Shown: positions 1-9,562, numbered from the stretch's first letter. The stretch is DNA of 64,000 nt from Cupriavidus necator A5-1 (GCF_000744095.1 NZ_JQLI01000001.1:2542001-2606000), one strand, 5' to 3'. A program made the numbers and translations. Notes: a model not told the origin generated them from the sequence alone.

Positions 1-1040
1 AGGAGCCGGTCGGCGTGGTGGCAGCCATTACGCCGTGGAATTTCCCGCTGGCGATGATCGCCCGCAAGATCGCTCCCGCGCTGGCCGCGGGTTGCACGGT
101 GGTGGCCAAGCCCGCGGAAGATACCCCGCTGACGGCCCTGGCGCTGGCATGGCTCGCGCAACAGGCCGGCATCCCGGCAGGCGTGCTCAACATGGTCACC
201 GCGTCGCGCGAGCACACGCCCGGCGTGGTCGATGCCTGGCTCGCCGACAGCCGCGTGCGCAAGATCACCTTCACCGGCTCCACGCCGGTGGGCAAGCACC
301 TGGCGCGCGAATCGGCGGCCACGCTGAAGAAGCTTTCTCTGGAACTGGGCGGCAACGCCCCGTTCATCGTCTTCGACGACGCCGACCTCGATGCCGCGGT
401 CGACGGCCTGGTGGCCTCCAAGTTCCGCAACGGCGGCCAGACCTGCGTCTGCCCGAACCGCGTCTACGTGCATGATGCCGTGCACGACGCCTTCGTCGGG
501 CGCCTGGCGCAGCGCGTGGGCGCGCTCCATGTCGGCCCGGCGACAGAGGAGGGCGCGCAGATCGGCCCGATGATCAACGCCCGCGCCGTCGACAAGATCG
601 CGCGCCATGTCGAAGACGCTGTCGCCAGGGGTGCGCGCGTGGTCACCGGCGGCAAGCGCGTGCGCACCGCCGACGGCCCGCACTACTACGCGCCGACGGT
701 GCTGGTCGACGCCACGCCGGCAATGGAGCTGTCGTGCGAGGAGACCTTTGGCCCCGTCGCGCCCATCTTCCGCTTCCGCGACGAAGCCGAAGTGATCCGC
801 GACGCCAACGACACCCCGTTCGGCCTCGCCGCGTATTTCTACTCCAACGACATCCGCCGCATCTGGCGCGTGGCGCAGGCACTGGAAACCGGCATGGTCG
901 GCATCAACGAGGGGGCGATTGCGGCCGAGGCGGCACCGTTCGGCGGCGTCAAGGAATCCGGCTACGGGCGCGAGGGCTCGCGCCACGGGCTGGACGATTA
1001 CATGCATACCAAGTACCTTTGCCAGGGCCAGCTTGGCTGA
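1..1040 (+). CDS. gabD: NAD(P)-dependent aldehyde dehydrogenase, succinate-semialdehyde dehydrogenase-like (5' end missing)
   Basis: The frame is open from base 3, so the start lies outside the window and 345 C-terminal residues are visible. They show the cofactor region TPWNFPLAM at the start, the active-site glutamate in LELGGNAPF, the catalytic cysteine in [11 protein letters not shown], and the typical C-terminal [17 protein letters not shown]. Enzymes of this type oxidise succinate semialdehyde to succinate in the cytoplasm. The next gene, 37 bp downstream, is an HpcH/HpaI aldolase, a family that can release pyruvate plus succinate semialdehyde, so the two could act in sequence. Exact aldehyde specificity is inferred, not shown. 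Confidence 0.85.
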   Translation, partial: EPVGVVAAITPWNFPLAMIARKIAPALAAGCTVVAKPAEDTPLTALALAWLAQQAGIPAGVLNMVTASREHTPGVVDAWLADSRVRKITFTGSTPVGKHLARESAATLKKLSLELGGNAPFIVFDDADLDAAVDGLVASKFRNGGQTCVCPNRVYVHDAVHDAFVGRLAQRVGALHVGPATEEGAQIGPMINARAVDKIARHVEDAVARGARVVTGGKRVRTADGPHYYAPTVLVDATPAMELSCEETFGPVAPIFRFRDEAEVIRDANDTPFGLAAYFYSNDIRRIWRVAQALETGMVGINEGAIAAEAAPFGGVKESGYGREGSRHGLDDYMHTKYLCQGQLG

Positions 1041-1077
1041 CGCGCCGGGCGAGACAGCAAACCGAACAGGAACCACC

Positions 1078-1884
1078 ATGCCCGCAAACAATCCCTTCAA
1101 GGCCGCGCTGGCTGCACGCCAGCCGCAGATCGGCCTGTGGCTGTCGATGGCCACGCCGTACCTGGCGGAAGTCTCGGCCACTGCCGGTTTCGACTGGTTG
1201 CTGATCGACGGCGAACACGCCCCCAATGACCTGCAAACGACACTGCATGCCCTGCAAGTGCTGGGCTCGTACCCGTCCCAGCCCGTGGTGCGCGCCGTGT
1301 CCGGCGAGGTGCCGCTGATCAAGCAGCTGCTGGATATCGGCGCCAAGACTTTGCTGGTGCCGATGGTCGATACCGCCGAACAGGCCCGCACGCTGGTCAG
1401 CGCCACGCGCTACCCGCCGCAGGGCATCCGCGGCGTGGGCAGTGCGGTGGCGCGTGCTTCGCTGTGGAGCTCTCGCACCGACTACCTCGACGTGGCCGAC
1501 GATGAAGTCTGCGTGCTGGTGCAGGCGGAAACCGTGACGGCACTGCAGAACCTCGAAGAGATTTGTGCGGTCGATGGCATCGATGGCGTCTTCATCGGCC
1601 CGGCTGACCTGGCCGCCTCGATGGGCCATCGCGGCCGCCCGGGCGACCCGGAAGTGCAGGCGGCGATCGAAGGCGCGATGCGCACCATCATCGCCGGCGG
1701 CAAGGCCGCCGGCACGCTGACCTCCGACCCGGCGCTGGCGCGCCGCTACCTGGAACTCGGCTGCACCTTCGTGGCCACCGGTGTCGACGTGCTGATGTAC
1801 GCCAACGCCGCGCGCAAGCTCGCCGCGTCGTTCCGCGAGCAGCCCTCGGACAGCGCCGCGGACAAGCCGTCCGCCGCGTACTGA
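1078..1884 (+). CDS. hpaI: HpcH/HpaI-family class II pyruvate aldolase
   Basis: 268 residues starting at an ATG after AACAGGAACC. The family cleaves 4-hydroxy-2-oxo diacids, such as 4-hydroxy-2-oxoheptanedioate, to pyruvate and an aldehyde using a divalent metal. Visible signatures are [12 protein letters not shown] near residue 40, [18 protein letters not shown] near 82, the metal ligand region [15 protein letters not shown] near 147, and [15 protein letters not shown] near 171. Length fits the family (about 250-270). It lies between a semialdehyde dehydrogenase and an FAD-linked hydroxyacid dehydrogenase, which suggests a lower aromatic or sugar-diacid pathway. The true substrate could equally be a 2-dehydro-3-deoxyglucarate type compound (GarL). 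Confidence 0.85.
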   Translation: MPANNPFKAALAARQPQIGLWLSMATPYLAEVSATAGFDWLLIDGEHAPNDLQTTLHALQVLGSYPSQPVVRAVSGEVPLIKQLLDIGAKTLLVPMVDTAEQARTLVSATRYPPQGIRGVGSAVARASLWSSRTDYLDVADDEVCVLVQAETVTALQNLEEICAVDGIDGVFIGPADLAASMGHRGRPGDPEVQAAIEGAMRTIIAGGKAAGTLTSDPALARRYLELGCTFVATGVDVLMYANAARKLAASFREQPSDSAADKPSAAY

Positions 1885-1909
1885 CCCGCATCCCATTCAG
1901 GACCCACAC

Positions 1910-3355
1910 ATGTCCGCTGAAACCCAGACCCCCGACACCACCTTGCGCGCGATGCAGGCCATCGTCGGCGAGAACGCCTGCCGCAGCGGCGACGCCGACA
2001 CCCAGGCCTATGTCACCGACTACCGCGGCATCTATCGCGGCAAGGCGCAGGTGGTGGTGCTGCCGTCATCGACCGAGCAGGTCAGCCAGGTGCTGCAGTG
2101 GTGCCATGCGCATCGCGTGCCGGTGGTGCCGCAGGGCGGCAATACCTCGCTGATGGGCGGCGCGGTGCCCGACGACAGCGGCACCGCCGTGGTCGTCAAC
2201 CTGAGCCGCATGAACCGCGTGCTGGGTATCGACCCCATCAACGACACCATGACCGTGCAGGCCGGCGTCACGCTGAGCGCGGCCCGCAGCGCTGCGGAGG
2301 CTGAGCAGCGCCTGTTCCCGCTGCGCATCGGCTCCGAAGGCTCGTGCCAGATCGGCGGCAACCTGTCCACCAACGCCGGCGGCACCGCCGTGCTGCGCTA
2401 CGGCAATATGCGCGACCTGGTGCTCGGCATCGAGGCGGTGCTGCCGGACGGGCGCATCTATTCATCGCTGCGCGGCCTGCGCAAGGACAACACCGGCTAC
2501 GACCTTAAGCACTTGTTTATCGGCGCGGAAGGGACGCTGGGCATCATCACCGGCGCGGTGCTCAAGCTGATGCCGCAGCCGCGCAGCAGCGCCGTGGCCT
2601 TCGTCGCGGTGCAGGATCCCGCGGCCGCGGTAGCCCTGCTGGGCGAGGCCAAGCGCCTCTCGGGCCAGGCCGTGACCGCGTTCGAACTGATCTCGCAGCC
2701 CGCGCTCGAGCTGGTGCTGGAATACCTCGTCAACGTCGCCTCGCCGCTGCAGGACAGCCACCCGTGGATGGTGCTGATCGAGCTGACCTCCGGCACCGAT
2801 GCCGAGAGCCTGAACGCCACGCTGATGGAGATCCTCGAATCCGGCTTCAGCCAGGGACTGGTGCGCGACGCCGCCGTGGCCGCGAGCCTCGCCGATGCGC
2901 AGACTTTCTGGCGCATCCGCGAAGAGATCTCCGACGCGCAGACCCGCACCGGCGGCAGCATCAAGTGCGACGTCTCGGTGCCGCTGTCGCGCATTGCCGC
3001 CTTCGTCGAAGAGGCCTCTGCCAGGGTGCTGGAACTGGCGCCCGATGCGCGCATGGTGATCTACGGCCACATGGGCGACGGCAATGTGCACTTCAACCCG
3101 CTGCGACCCAAGGACCAGCCGGCCAAGGATTTCCTGGCGCAATGGTATGAACCGGTCACGACGCTGGTCGACGGACTGGCGCACGCTGAGAACGGCTCGA
3201 TCTCGGCCGAGCACGGCATCGGCGTGATCAAGCGCGACGACCTGACGCGCTACAAGTCCCGGGTCGAGCTGGAACTGATGTGGCAGGTCAAGCAGGCGCT
3301 CGACCCGCTGAACCTGCTCAATCCGGGCAAAGTGCTGCCGCCGCTGGGGCAATAA
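1910..3355 (+). CDS. FAD-linked D-2-hydroxyacid dehydrogenase (GlcD/D-lactate/D-2-hydroxyglutarate type)
   Basis: 481 residues, 25 bp after the aldolase gene. The N-terminal FAD_binding_4 half carries PQGGNTSLMGGAVPD near residue 75 and GSEGSCQIGGNLSTNAGG near 142. The C-terminal FAD-oxidase half has YGHMGDGNVHFNPL near 384 and SAEHGIGVIKR near 435, the metal and substrate histidines of this family. These enzymes oxidise D-lactate, glycolate or D-2-hydroxyglutarate to the 2-oxoacid and pass electrons to quinone or an electron-transfer flavoprotein. The genomic link with an aldolase and a semialdehyde dehydrogenase suggests oxidation of a 2-hydroxyacid feeding that pathway; the substrate cannot be fixed from sequence. 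Confidence 0.85.
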   Translation: MSAETQTPDTTLRAMQAIVGENACRSGDADTQAYVTDYRGIYRGKAQVVVLPSSTEQVSQVLQWCHAHRVPVVPQGGNTSLMGGAVPDDSGTAVVVNLSRMNRVLGIDPINDTMTVQAGVTLSAARSAAEAEQRLFPLRIGSEGSCQIGGNLSTNAGGTAVLRYGNMRDLVLGIEAVLPDGRIYSSLRGLRKDNTGYDLKHLFIGAEGTLGIITGAVLKLMPQPRSSAVAFVAVQDPAAAVALLGEAKRLSGQAVTAFELISQPALELVLEYLVNVASPLQDSHPWMVLIELTSGTDAESLNATLMEILESGFSQGLVRDAAVAASLADAQTFWRIREEISDAQTRTGGSIKCDVSVPLSRIAAFVEEASARVLELAPDARMVIYGHMGDGNVHFNPLRPKDQPAKDFLAQWYEPVTTLVDGLAHAENGSISAEHGIGVIKRDDLTRYKSRVELELMWQVKQALDPLNLLNPGKVLPPLGQ

Positions 3356-3505
3356 GCCGCCCTGAATCCCGCGCGGCGCAGGGGGCAGGGCGCGCGTAGC
3401 AAGAATCGCCTATCTCGGCTATGGTGTCAGTTCCAGAACGCGCGGAGCCGGGGCATCGTCGCACCGGTATCCGGCACACCACGGCCGGCACCGGCCGAGA
3501 TAACG

Positions 3506-4582
3506 ATGAGCGCCCAAGTCCCCAACTCAGCCTCCGCCCCGCTCGAAAAACCCGAGCTCGACTACCCCTGCGGCGACGCGCCGGAACCCGGCCGCGCCCA
3601 TGAGATCGCCCCCGGCGTGCTGTGGCTGCGCATGCCGATGCCGCTCGGCCTGAACCACATCAACCTGTGGGCCATCCACGACGGCCACGGCTGGGCCGCG
3701 GTCGACTCCGGCCTGCAAACCCCCGAGACCGCGCAGGCCTGGCGCACATTGTTCGGCAGCGCCGGCGCGCTCGCCGGCGGCCTGACGCGGCTGTTCGTCA
3801 CCCATATGCATCCTGACCACGTCGGCATGGCCGGGTGGCTCACGCGCAAGTTTGCCTGCCAGCTGTGGATGACAAGGCTGGAATACCTGATGTGCCGCGT
3901 GCTGGCGGCGGACACGGGGCGCGCGGCGCCGGATGAGGCGATCGAGTTCTATCGCAAGGCGGGGTGGGACGACGAGGCGATCGAGGTGTATCGGGCGCGC
4001 TTTGGTGGCTTTGGCAAGTACGTCCATGCCTTGCCGGAGAGCATCCGCCGGCTGACCGACGGCGACGTTGTGCGCATCGGTGCGCACGACTGGCAGGTGC
4101 TCGTCGGCACAGGCCACTCTCCGGAACATGCCTGCCTGTACTGCCCGGCGCTGAAGGTGCTGGTGTCCGGCGACCAGGTGCTGCCGCGCATTTCCTCCAA
4201 CGTATCCGTGTTTCCGACCGAGCCCGACGCCGACCCGATGCAGGATTGGCTCGCCTCGCTCGACAAGGTACGCGCCGCCGTGCCGGACGACGTACTGGTG
4301 CTCCCGGCGCACAACGAACCCTTCCGTGGGCTGCATGCCCGCATCGACTATCTGCGCGCCAGCCAGTTGCAGGCGCTCGATCGGCTGCGCGACGCGCTGG
4401 CTGTGCCGAAGCGGGCGGTGGATGTGTTTGGCGAGCTGTTTTCGCGGCCGATTACGGGGAGTGGTGGGTTGTTGGGGATGGCGACGGGGGAGAGTATTGC
4501 GCATCTGAACTACCTGTTGGCGCGGGGGGAGGTGGTGAGGGAGGTGGGGATTGATGGGTGTTATTGGTATCGGATGAAATAG
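3506..4582 (+). CDS. MBL-fold metallo-hydrolase
   Basis: 358 residues. The zinc-binding set of the metallo-beta-lactamase fold is visible: THMHPDHVGMAG near residue 97, GTGHSPEHACLYC near 206, VSGDQVLPRISSN near 223, and a final HNEPFRGLH near 274. The C-terminal 80 residues resemble the helical tail seen in thioesterase or glyoxalase-II-like members acting on CoA or glutathione thioesters. It follows the hydroxyacid dehydrogenase gene by 150 bp and may have its own promoter. The last 150 bases are unusually rich in GGGG runs (from about 4430), but the frame stays intact. Substrate unknown. Confidence 0.8.
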   Translation: MSAQVPNSASAPLEKPELDYPCGDAPEPGRAHEIAPGVLWLRMPMPLGLNHINLWAIHDGHGWAAVDSGLQTPETAQAWRTLFGSAGALAGGLTRLFVTHMHPDHVGMAGWLTRKFACQLWMTRLEYLMCRVLAADTGRAAPDEAIEFYRKAGWDDEAIEVYRARFGGFGKYVHALPESIRRLTDGDVVRIGAHDWQVLVGTGHSPEHACLYCPALKVLVSGDQVLPRISSNVSVFPTEPDADPMQDWLASLDKVRAAVPDDVLVLPAHNEPFRGLHARIDYLRASQLQALDRLRDALAVPKRAVDVFGELFSRPITGSGGLLGMATGESIAHLNYLLARGEVVREVGIDGCYWYRMK

Positions 4583-4806
4583 TGGGCGGGAAGCGCTGAT
4601 GGCGCATTCGGTCGCTGGCAGGACGCAGCGCCTGGATGCGGTGGCGGACGGGCGGTCGTACGAAGTCGATGGCGCATCGGGCGATGGTCCTGATGATCTA
4701 TCGCCTGGCGCCGGTGTTTTCCGCGCTGACCAGCGTCGAGTCCGGTTAACCAGAACGCGGGCTGCAAGCGCCGTCACGCGGTAGTTGCGCCGCACGGGCG
4801 CGCCCG

Positions 4807-5859
4807 CTAGAACCCGCTGACTCGCAGTCCGATCGATAGCAGCCCGTATGACCTGTCCAGGCGGTTTGCCGTGGCGGGGTTGTAGAGCATGGGCGCATAC
4901 CCCGTCAGGCTGTTCTGGAAACCTTGCCCACGCGCAAACACATCGACGTACCGGTTGACGGCATAGGAGAGTTGGAGCAAGACCGCCTGGTTGAACTGGG
5001 GCCTGGGCGCGCCATAGGCGCCAAGGCGGGTGTCGAGATCGCGAAAGAAATACTGCGCGTGGTAGCCGGCGACGACGCTGACGGGGCCATACCGCCATTG
5101 CCATGAGCCGCCCGCGCCGAGAAAGGCCCCGCTGTAGTTGTAGCCCCTGTCGGCATCGATGCCGGGCTGCGTGGCCAGGATCGGGAAGCCGCCCATGGGG
5201 ATGATGGCGCCCGCCGTCCGGCACGGGGCGGCCGTGAGCGTGCCGATGGCCGTGCTGTCGTGAGCCACCCTGAAGTTGTATGGGCACCCGCCTTGTTGCA
5301 GCGTGCCTTCGATATCGCCGGATCGCACCCAGCTATAGCCGGCACTGGCAAAGCCCGTCAGCCACTGGCTGGTCGACGGTTGTCCGGTATAGACCAGGTC
5401 AGCCTGCGCTTGCGTGTCGCGCGGATGGTCGGACTGAAAATCGGAAAAGTGGCTGCCCGCCGCACTGCTCTTGCCCAGGCTGCTGGCGTAGTTGCCCCAC
5501 GCCGACAATCTCAGCGTGAGTTTCCGGCCTACATCCGGGCTGGCTAGCACGCTGTAGCTGACGCCCGCAAGCCAGCTGCCGATGTCCGCCGAGTCACGGG
5601 CATCGGTCGGATGCCTGCGCCAATAGTCGGCCTCCAGCGACCATGACGGAGCGAGCTTGTAGCCGGCCCTGACATGCCCCCCCTGGTAATGACCGCTGCC
5701 GTCATACGCGCCCTCAGCGGCATATCCCTGTGCCACAGCCCCATAAGACTCCGCGCTGAGCAGCGCATCTTCCATGGCGCCTCGCGCCGATTGCCACGAT
5801 GCCAGCATCATGACGCCGGTCCAGGCTGCTGCAAGCCTTCGCTGTGTGGTGGCGCCCAT
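4807..5859 (-). CDS. secreted outer-membrane beta-barrel protein, cellulose-biosynthesis BcsS-like
   Basis: 350 residues read from ATG at 5859, chosen because GGGGGAGA sits just upstream and the next residues form a signal peptide (MGATTQRRLAAAWTGVMMLA, cleavage near SARG-A). The frame is open further upstream but without a signal. The mature part is rich in alternating aromatic and polar strands (HVRAGYKLAPSWSLEADYW, GPVSVVAGYHAQYFFRDLD) and ends in RVSGF, the terminal aromatic typical of outer-membrane barrels. It resembles BcsS, yet no cellulose synthase genes are near. It diverges from the PadR regulator at 6088, so it may share its control. Function unproven; alternative is an unrelated porin-like barrel. 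Confidence 0.65.
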   Translation of the reverse strand: MGATTQRRLAAAWTGVMMLASWQSARGAMEDALLSAESYGAVAQGYAAEGAYDGSGHYQGGHVRAGYKLAPSWSLEADYWRRHPTDARDSADIGSWLAGVSYSVLASPDVGRKLTLRLSAWGNYASSLGKSSAAGSHFSDFQSDHPRDTQAQADLVYTGQPSTSQWLTGFASAGYSWVRSGDIEGTLQQGGCPYNFRVAHDSTAIGTLTAAPCRTAGAIIPMGGFPILATQPGIDADRGYNYSGAFLGAGGSWQWRYGPVSVVAGYHAQYFFRDLDTRLGAYGAPRPQFNQAVLLQLSYAVNRYVDVFARGQGFQNSLTGYAPMLYNPATANRLDRSYGLLSIGLRVSGF

Positions 5860-6026
5860 GTGTCTCCCCCGTTTTGCCTGCTCACTTGTGGTGGGTTTGG
5901 GGCGGTCAGGCCGCTCACCTTCTTGTACGGAGCTTGGCGTTAAATGAATGTTGGAGAGCGGGGCGCGTCTGCACAACCCGGTTGTGTGTGCCAGGGCACG
6001 CGACTCCCGGCCAGCCTGTACCCGGC

Positions 6027-6078
6027 TTGACATTAGCTCGTACGATATATATCGTACGATATGTTTTGCGACATATCG
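6027..6078 (+). promoter_or_regulatory. promoter with two palindromic operators before the PadR/YqjI-type regulator gene
   Basis: TTGACA at 6027-6032 is followed after 17 bp by TATCGT at 6050-6055, a plausible sigma-70 promoter. A perfect 20-bp palindrome, CGTACGATATATATCGTACG (6039-6058), covers the -10 region. A second one, CGATATGT-N6-ACATATCG, occupies 6057-6078. Such paired AT-centred palindromes over a promoter are usual for PadR-type autorepression; binding is inferred. Confidence 0.7.
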
Positions 6079-6087
6079 AAGCGATCC

Positions 6088-6786
6088 ATGCGCCACCATT
6101 GCCACCCCTTCAGCCTTTCCGGCCACGGACGGCACGTCCTCATGCGCCTTGCCCCGCACCTGGCGCGCCACGCCATGGGCCGCCACCAGGCCGGCGGTTT
6201 TTGGGGCGGCCGTCATGACGATGGCTTTGGCCCCGGCGGCCCGGACGGTCCCGGCGGCTTTGACGGCGAAGGCTGGCGCCGTGGCCGCAAGTTCAGCGCC
6301 GACGACCTGCAACTGCTGCTGCTGGCGCTGCTTGAGGAAAAACCCAGCCACGGCTACGAGCTGATCAAGGCGCTGGAAACGCGCACCAGCGGCTTCTACA
6401 AGCCGAGCCCGGGCGTGGTGTACCCGGCGCTGACTTACCTGGAAGAAGTCGGCTACGCGACCGTCGATACGGAAGGCAACAAGAAGCGCTACCAGCTCTC
6501 AGACACGGGCAGGGCCCATCTCTCGGCCAACCGCGAGCGTGTCGACGTGATGTTCGGCAAGCTGCGCCACGTGGCGCGCAAGATGGAGTGGATGCGCCGG
6601 GCGATGAGCGGCGAGCCGCAGGTCGAGCCGGAGCAGGGCGGCTGGCTGCCCGAGTTGGTGCAGGCGCGTGGCGCGCTCAAGCGCGCGCTGATGTTGCGCA
6701 GCGAGGCGGGCGTGGACGAGCAGCGCCGCATTGCCGAGATCCTGTCTCGCGCGGTGGCCGAAATCGAAGCAGGTCCCAAGGCCTGA
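6088..6786 (+). CDS. yqjI: PadR-family metal-responsive repressor, YqjI type, with His-rich N-terminus
   Basis: 232 residues if read from ATG 6088. ATG 6061 lies inside the operator at the expected transcript start, so 6088 (or 6141) is the likelier start. The first 60 residues are His- and Gly-rich (MRHHCHPFSLSGHGRHV, then HLARHAMGRHQ, FWGGRHDDGFGPGG), then comes a PadR winged helix (LLALLEEKPSHGYELIKALE, PGVVYPALTYLEEVGY). E. coli YqjI has the same layout and uses its His-rich extension to sense nickel while repressing the ferric reductase YqjH; here a YqjH-like gene follows 78 bp downstream (GTG 4 bp downstream is an alternative start). Metal identity is inferred. Confidence 0.82.
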   Translation: MRHHCHPFSLSGHGRHVLMRLAPHLARHAMGRHQAGGFWGGRHDDGFGPGGPDGPGGFDGEGWRRGRKFSADDLQLLLLALLEEKPSHGYELIKALETRTSGFYKPSPGVVYPALTYLEEVGYATVDTEGNKKRYQLSDTGRAHLSANRERVDVMFGKLRHVARKMEWMRRAMSGEPQVEPEQGGWLPELVQARGALKRALMLRSEAGVDEQRRIAEILSRAVAEIEAGPKA

Positions 6787-6864
6787 GCCGTGGCGCTGAC
6801 ACTGGCCTGCACCATCGGCAACTGGACCCGGCAAGCGCCGGGCTCGACATCAACGAATCCTTCT

Positions 6865-7692
6865 ATGACTGCAAACTTCCCTGAATCCGCACGTGACCTG
6901 ACGGTCCAGCGCGTGCGTCATCCGCTCAAGATGCGCCTGCTGCAGGTGCTGCACACCACGCAGGTTTCACCGCAACTGCTGCGCGTGACACTGGGCGGCG
7001 CCGACCTGGAGGACTTTGTCTCGGCGTCGTTCGACGACCACGTCAAGGTGTTTTTCCCGGTGAATGGCGCCGACAAGCCGGTGCTGCCGCAGGTGACGCC
7101 TGACGGCATCGCCTTCCCGGAAGGCCAGCCGCGCCCGCCCGCGCGCGACTACACGCCGCGCCGCTATGACGCGGCAAAGCGCGAACTGGATATCGAATTC
7201 GTGCTGCACGGCGACGGTCCCGCGTCGACGTGGGCGGCACAGGCGCGCGCCGGCCAGTACCTGGGCGTAGGCGGGCCGCGTGGCTCCTTCGTCGTGCCGG
7301 CGGCCTTCGACTGGCACCTGCTGATTGGCGACGATACCGCGCTGCCGGCGATCGGTCGAAGACTTGAAGAACTCGGCCCGCCTACCCGCGCCATCGTGGT
7401 GGTGGAAGTGGCCGATGCAGCCGCGCAGATCCCGCTGCCGACACAGGCGCACCTCGACCTGTACTGGTTGCATCGCGGCGATGCGCCCGAAGGCAGCCAG
7501 CTGGAAGCAGCGCTGCGCAAGCTCACGCTGCCGCGCGGCGAAGGCTATGTCTGGGCCGCCGGTGAAGCCGCGGCGATGAAGGCGGTGCGCCAGTACCTGG
7601 TCAGCGAGCGCGGCATCGACAAGCGCCGCATCCGCGCATCGGCGTACTGGAAGCGTGGCGATTCGGCGGTGCATGAGACGCTGGACGACTGA
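6865..7692 (+). CDS. yqjH: siderophore-interacting protein / NADPH-dependent ferric-chelate reductase, YqjH type
   Basis: 275 residues from ATG 6865. An upstream in-frame GTG at 6790 would add 25 residues that do not look like the family. The FAD-binding motif RDYTPRRYD is near residue 94, GGPRGSFVVP near 134, and the NADPH-side strand GDDTALPAIGRRLEELGPP near 155. The C-terminus VWAAGEAAAMKAVRQYL and IRASAYWKRGDSAVHETLDD is typical of the SIP family. It reduces Fe(III) bound to siderophores in the cytoplasm to release iron. It is the natural target of the YqjI-type repressor just upstream, and the pair probably forms one transcript. Confidence 0.85.
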   Translation: MTANFPESARDLTVQRVRHPLKMRLLQVLHTTQVSPQLLRVTLGGADLEDFVSASFDDHVKVFFPVNGADKPVLPQVTPDGIAFPEGQPRPPARDYTPRRYDAAKRELDIEFVLHGDGPASTWAAQARAGQYLGVGGPRGSFVVPAAFDWHLLIGDDTALPAIGRRLEELGPPTRAIVVVEVADAAAQIPLPTQAHLDLYWLHRGDAPEGSQLEAALRKLTLPRGEGYVWAAGEAAAMKAVRQYLVSERGIDKRRIRASAYWKRGDSAVHETLDD

Positions 7693-7764
7693 GGCGGAGC
7701 GCCATGTACGCGATGGTCGCGATGGCCTAAGATTAGGGCCATCGCGCCCTCTGGAGGACTCGCC

Positions 7765-8169
7765 GTGCCGCACGCCGCCATGCCTTGCCGCCTCCCATCC
7801 AGCCTGCGCCTTGCGCTGGCCGCCAGTGCGGTTGTCCTTGCTGCCTGCGCGCCTGACTCGGTGCGCAATATCCAGGCGAAAGACTTCAATGCCTATCTCG
7901 ATTCGCTGAAGACCGCGTGCCCGAACATGGTCATGGGCTCGAGCAATATCAGCGAATGGCTGCGTACCAGTGGCGACAGTGATGACAGCAACTACGTCTA
8001 CTGGCTGGACCAGACCTCGCGGCTGTATTACCAGCGTATCTCGATCAAGCAATACCGTGATTCCATCAGTGCGGCGCTGGGCGGGCGCTCTGACGCGCCC
8101 GCGCTGGACTGCATCGTGCGCAACCTGCCGGCGAAACGGCCCACGCATCTGCCGGGCGGAATGCTGTAA
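7765..8169 (+). CDS. small putative lipoprotein of unknown function
   Basis: 134 residues from GTG 7765, supported by CTGGAGGA upstream; ATG at 7780 is an alternative. A signal peptide with lipobox VVLAACAPDS places the lipidated Cys near residue 28. The mature part, about 107 residues, is hydrophilic and includes SDDSNYVYWLDQTSRLYYQR and two further cysteines (TACPNM, LDCIVR) that could form a disulfide in the periplasm. I do not recognise the family. It stands alone between yqjH and the aminotransferase gene, on the same strand as both. Confidence 0.7.
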   Translation: MPHAAMPCRLPSSLRLALAASAVVLAACAPDSVRNIQAKDFNAYLDSLKTACPNMVMGSSNISEWLRTSGDSDDSNYVYWLDQTSRLYYQRISIKQYRDSISAALGGRSDAPALDCIVRNLPAKRPTHLPGGML

Positions 8170-8290
8170 GGATCGCACGCAGCCGTTGTGCAACGGCCGC
8201 ATCCCCGCTAACATGAGTCTCCGGTGGCCGAGACAACGGCCGCCGACGTCGCTCGGACGGTTCCGGGCGCTTACGTAAAGGACTCCCTCC

Positions 8291-9562
8291 ATGACTGCCG
8301 CTTCTGGCAAGCGCCGCTTTGCGCGCATCGATCGCCTTCCCCCGTACGTTTTCAATATCACTGCCGAGCTGAAGATGGCCGCCCGCCGCCGTGGCGAGGA
8401 CATCATCGACATGAGCATGGGCAACCCCGATGGCGCCACGCCGGCGCATATCGTGGCCAAGCTCACCGAGGCGGCGCAGCGGCCCGATACGCATGGCTAC
8501 TCGGCCTCCAAGGGCATCCCGCGCTTGCGCCGCGCGATCTCGCACTGGTATCGCGAGCGCTATGACGTAGAGATCGACCCCGATACCGAGGCCATCGTCA
8601 CCATCGGCTCCAAGGAAGGGCTGGCGCACCTGATGCTCGCCACGCTGGATCGCGGCGATACGGTGCTGGTGCCCGATCCCAGCTACCCGATCCATATCTA
8701 CGGCGCGGTGATTGCCGGCGCGGATATCCGTTCGGTGCCGCTGGTGCCGGGCATCGACTTCTTTGCCGAGCTGGAGCGCGCGATCCGCGGCAGCTATCCC
8801 AAGCCCAAGATGATCGTGCTGGGCTTTCCGTCGAACCCGACCGCGCAATGCGTGGAGCTGGATTTCTTCGAACGGGTGATCGCGCTGGCGCGCAAGCATG
8901 ACATCTTTGTCGTGCATGACCTGGCGTATGCGGATATCGTCTTCGATGGCTGGAAGGCGCCGTCGATCATGCAGGTGCCGGGCGCCAAGGACATTGCGGT
9001 GGAGTTCTTCACGCTGTCCAAGAGCTACAACATGGCGGGCTGGCGCATCGGCTTCATGGTGGGCAATCCGGACCTGGTGGCGGCGCTGACGCGCATCAAG
9101 AGCTATCACGACTACGGTACGTTCACGCCGCTGCAGGTGGCGGCCATTGCGGCGCTCGAAGGCGACCAGCAATGCGTGCGCGAGATCGCGGCGCAGTACC
9201 AGTCGCGCCGCGACGTGCTGGCCCGCGGGCTGATCGAATCGGGCTGGCCGGTGGATATCCCGAAGGCGTCGATGTATATCTGGGCGCGGATTCCGGAGCC
9301 GTATCGCCACCTGGGTTCGCTGGAGTTTGCGCGGCAACTGCTGGAGAAGGCGAAGGTGACGGTGTCGCCGGGCATCGGCTTTGGCGACTACGGCGACGAG
9401 TACGTGCGCTTTGCGCTGATCGAGAACGAATCGCGCATCCGGCAAGCGGTGCGGGGCATCAAGGCGATGTTCCGTGCGGACGGGCTGGTGAAGGTGCCTG
9501 CGCCGGAGCACGCTGACAACGCGGCAAAACCCGCAAAGGCCACCAAGCGCGCGGCTCAGTAA
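8291..9562 (+). CDS. alaC: PLP-dependent aminotransferase, AlaC/AspC class I-II
   Basis: 423 residues. The fold-type I features are clear: [20 protein letters not shown] at the start, [33 protein letters not shown] near residue 108, [16 protein letters not shown] near 177, and the PLP lysine in [20 protein letters not shown] near 244. The N-terminal half matches AlaC-type alanine aminotransferases rather than classical AspC. It makes alanine from pyruvate and glutamate in the cytoplasm. An Ala/Lys-rich tail ([14 protein letters not shown]) follows the domain. The 3' end overlaps the convergent regulator gene by 7 bp. Confidence 0.87.
   Translation: MTAASGKRRFARIDRLPPYVFNITAELKMAARRRGEDIIDMSMGNPDGATPAHIVAKLTEAAQRPDTHGYSASKGIPRLRRAISHWYRERYDVEIDPDTEAIVTIGSKEGLAHLMLATLDRGDTVLVPDPSYPIHIYGAVIAGADIRSVPLVPGIDFFAELERAIRGSYPKPKMIVLGFPSNPTAQCVELDFFERVIALARKHDIFVVHDLAYADIVFDGWKAPSIMQVPGAKDIAVEFFTLSKSYNMAGWRIGFMVGNPDLVAALTRIKSYHDYGTFTPLQVAAIAALEGDQQCVREIAAQYQSRRDVLARGLIESGWPVDIPKASMYIWARIPEPYRHLGSLEFARQLLEKAKVTVSPGIGFGDYGDEYVRFALIENESRIRQAVRGIKAMFRADGLVKVPAPEHADNAAKPAKATKRAAQ

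Noticed and set aside
4583..4806. Short plus-strand frame ending SALTSVESG after the metallo-hydrolase gene
   Set aside because: 37 codons with no ribosome site or recognisable domain; treated as non-coding.
5860..6351. Upstream extension of the outer-membrane barrel frame
   Set aside because: It would run through the PadR gene and its operators and puts the signal peptide in the middle of the protein; ATG 5859 has a good ribosome site.
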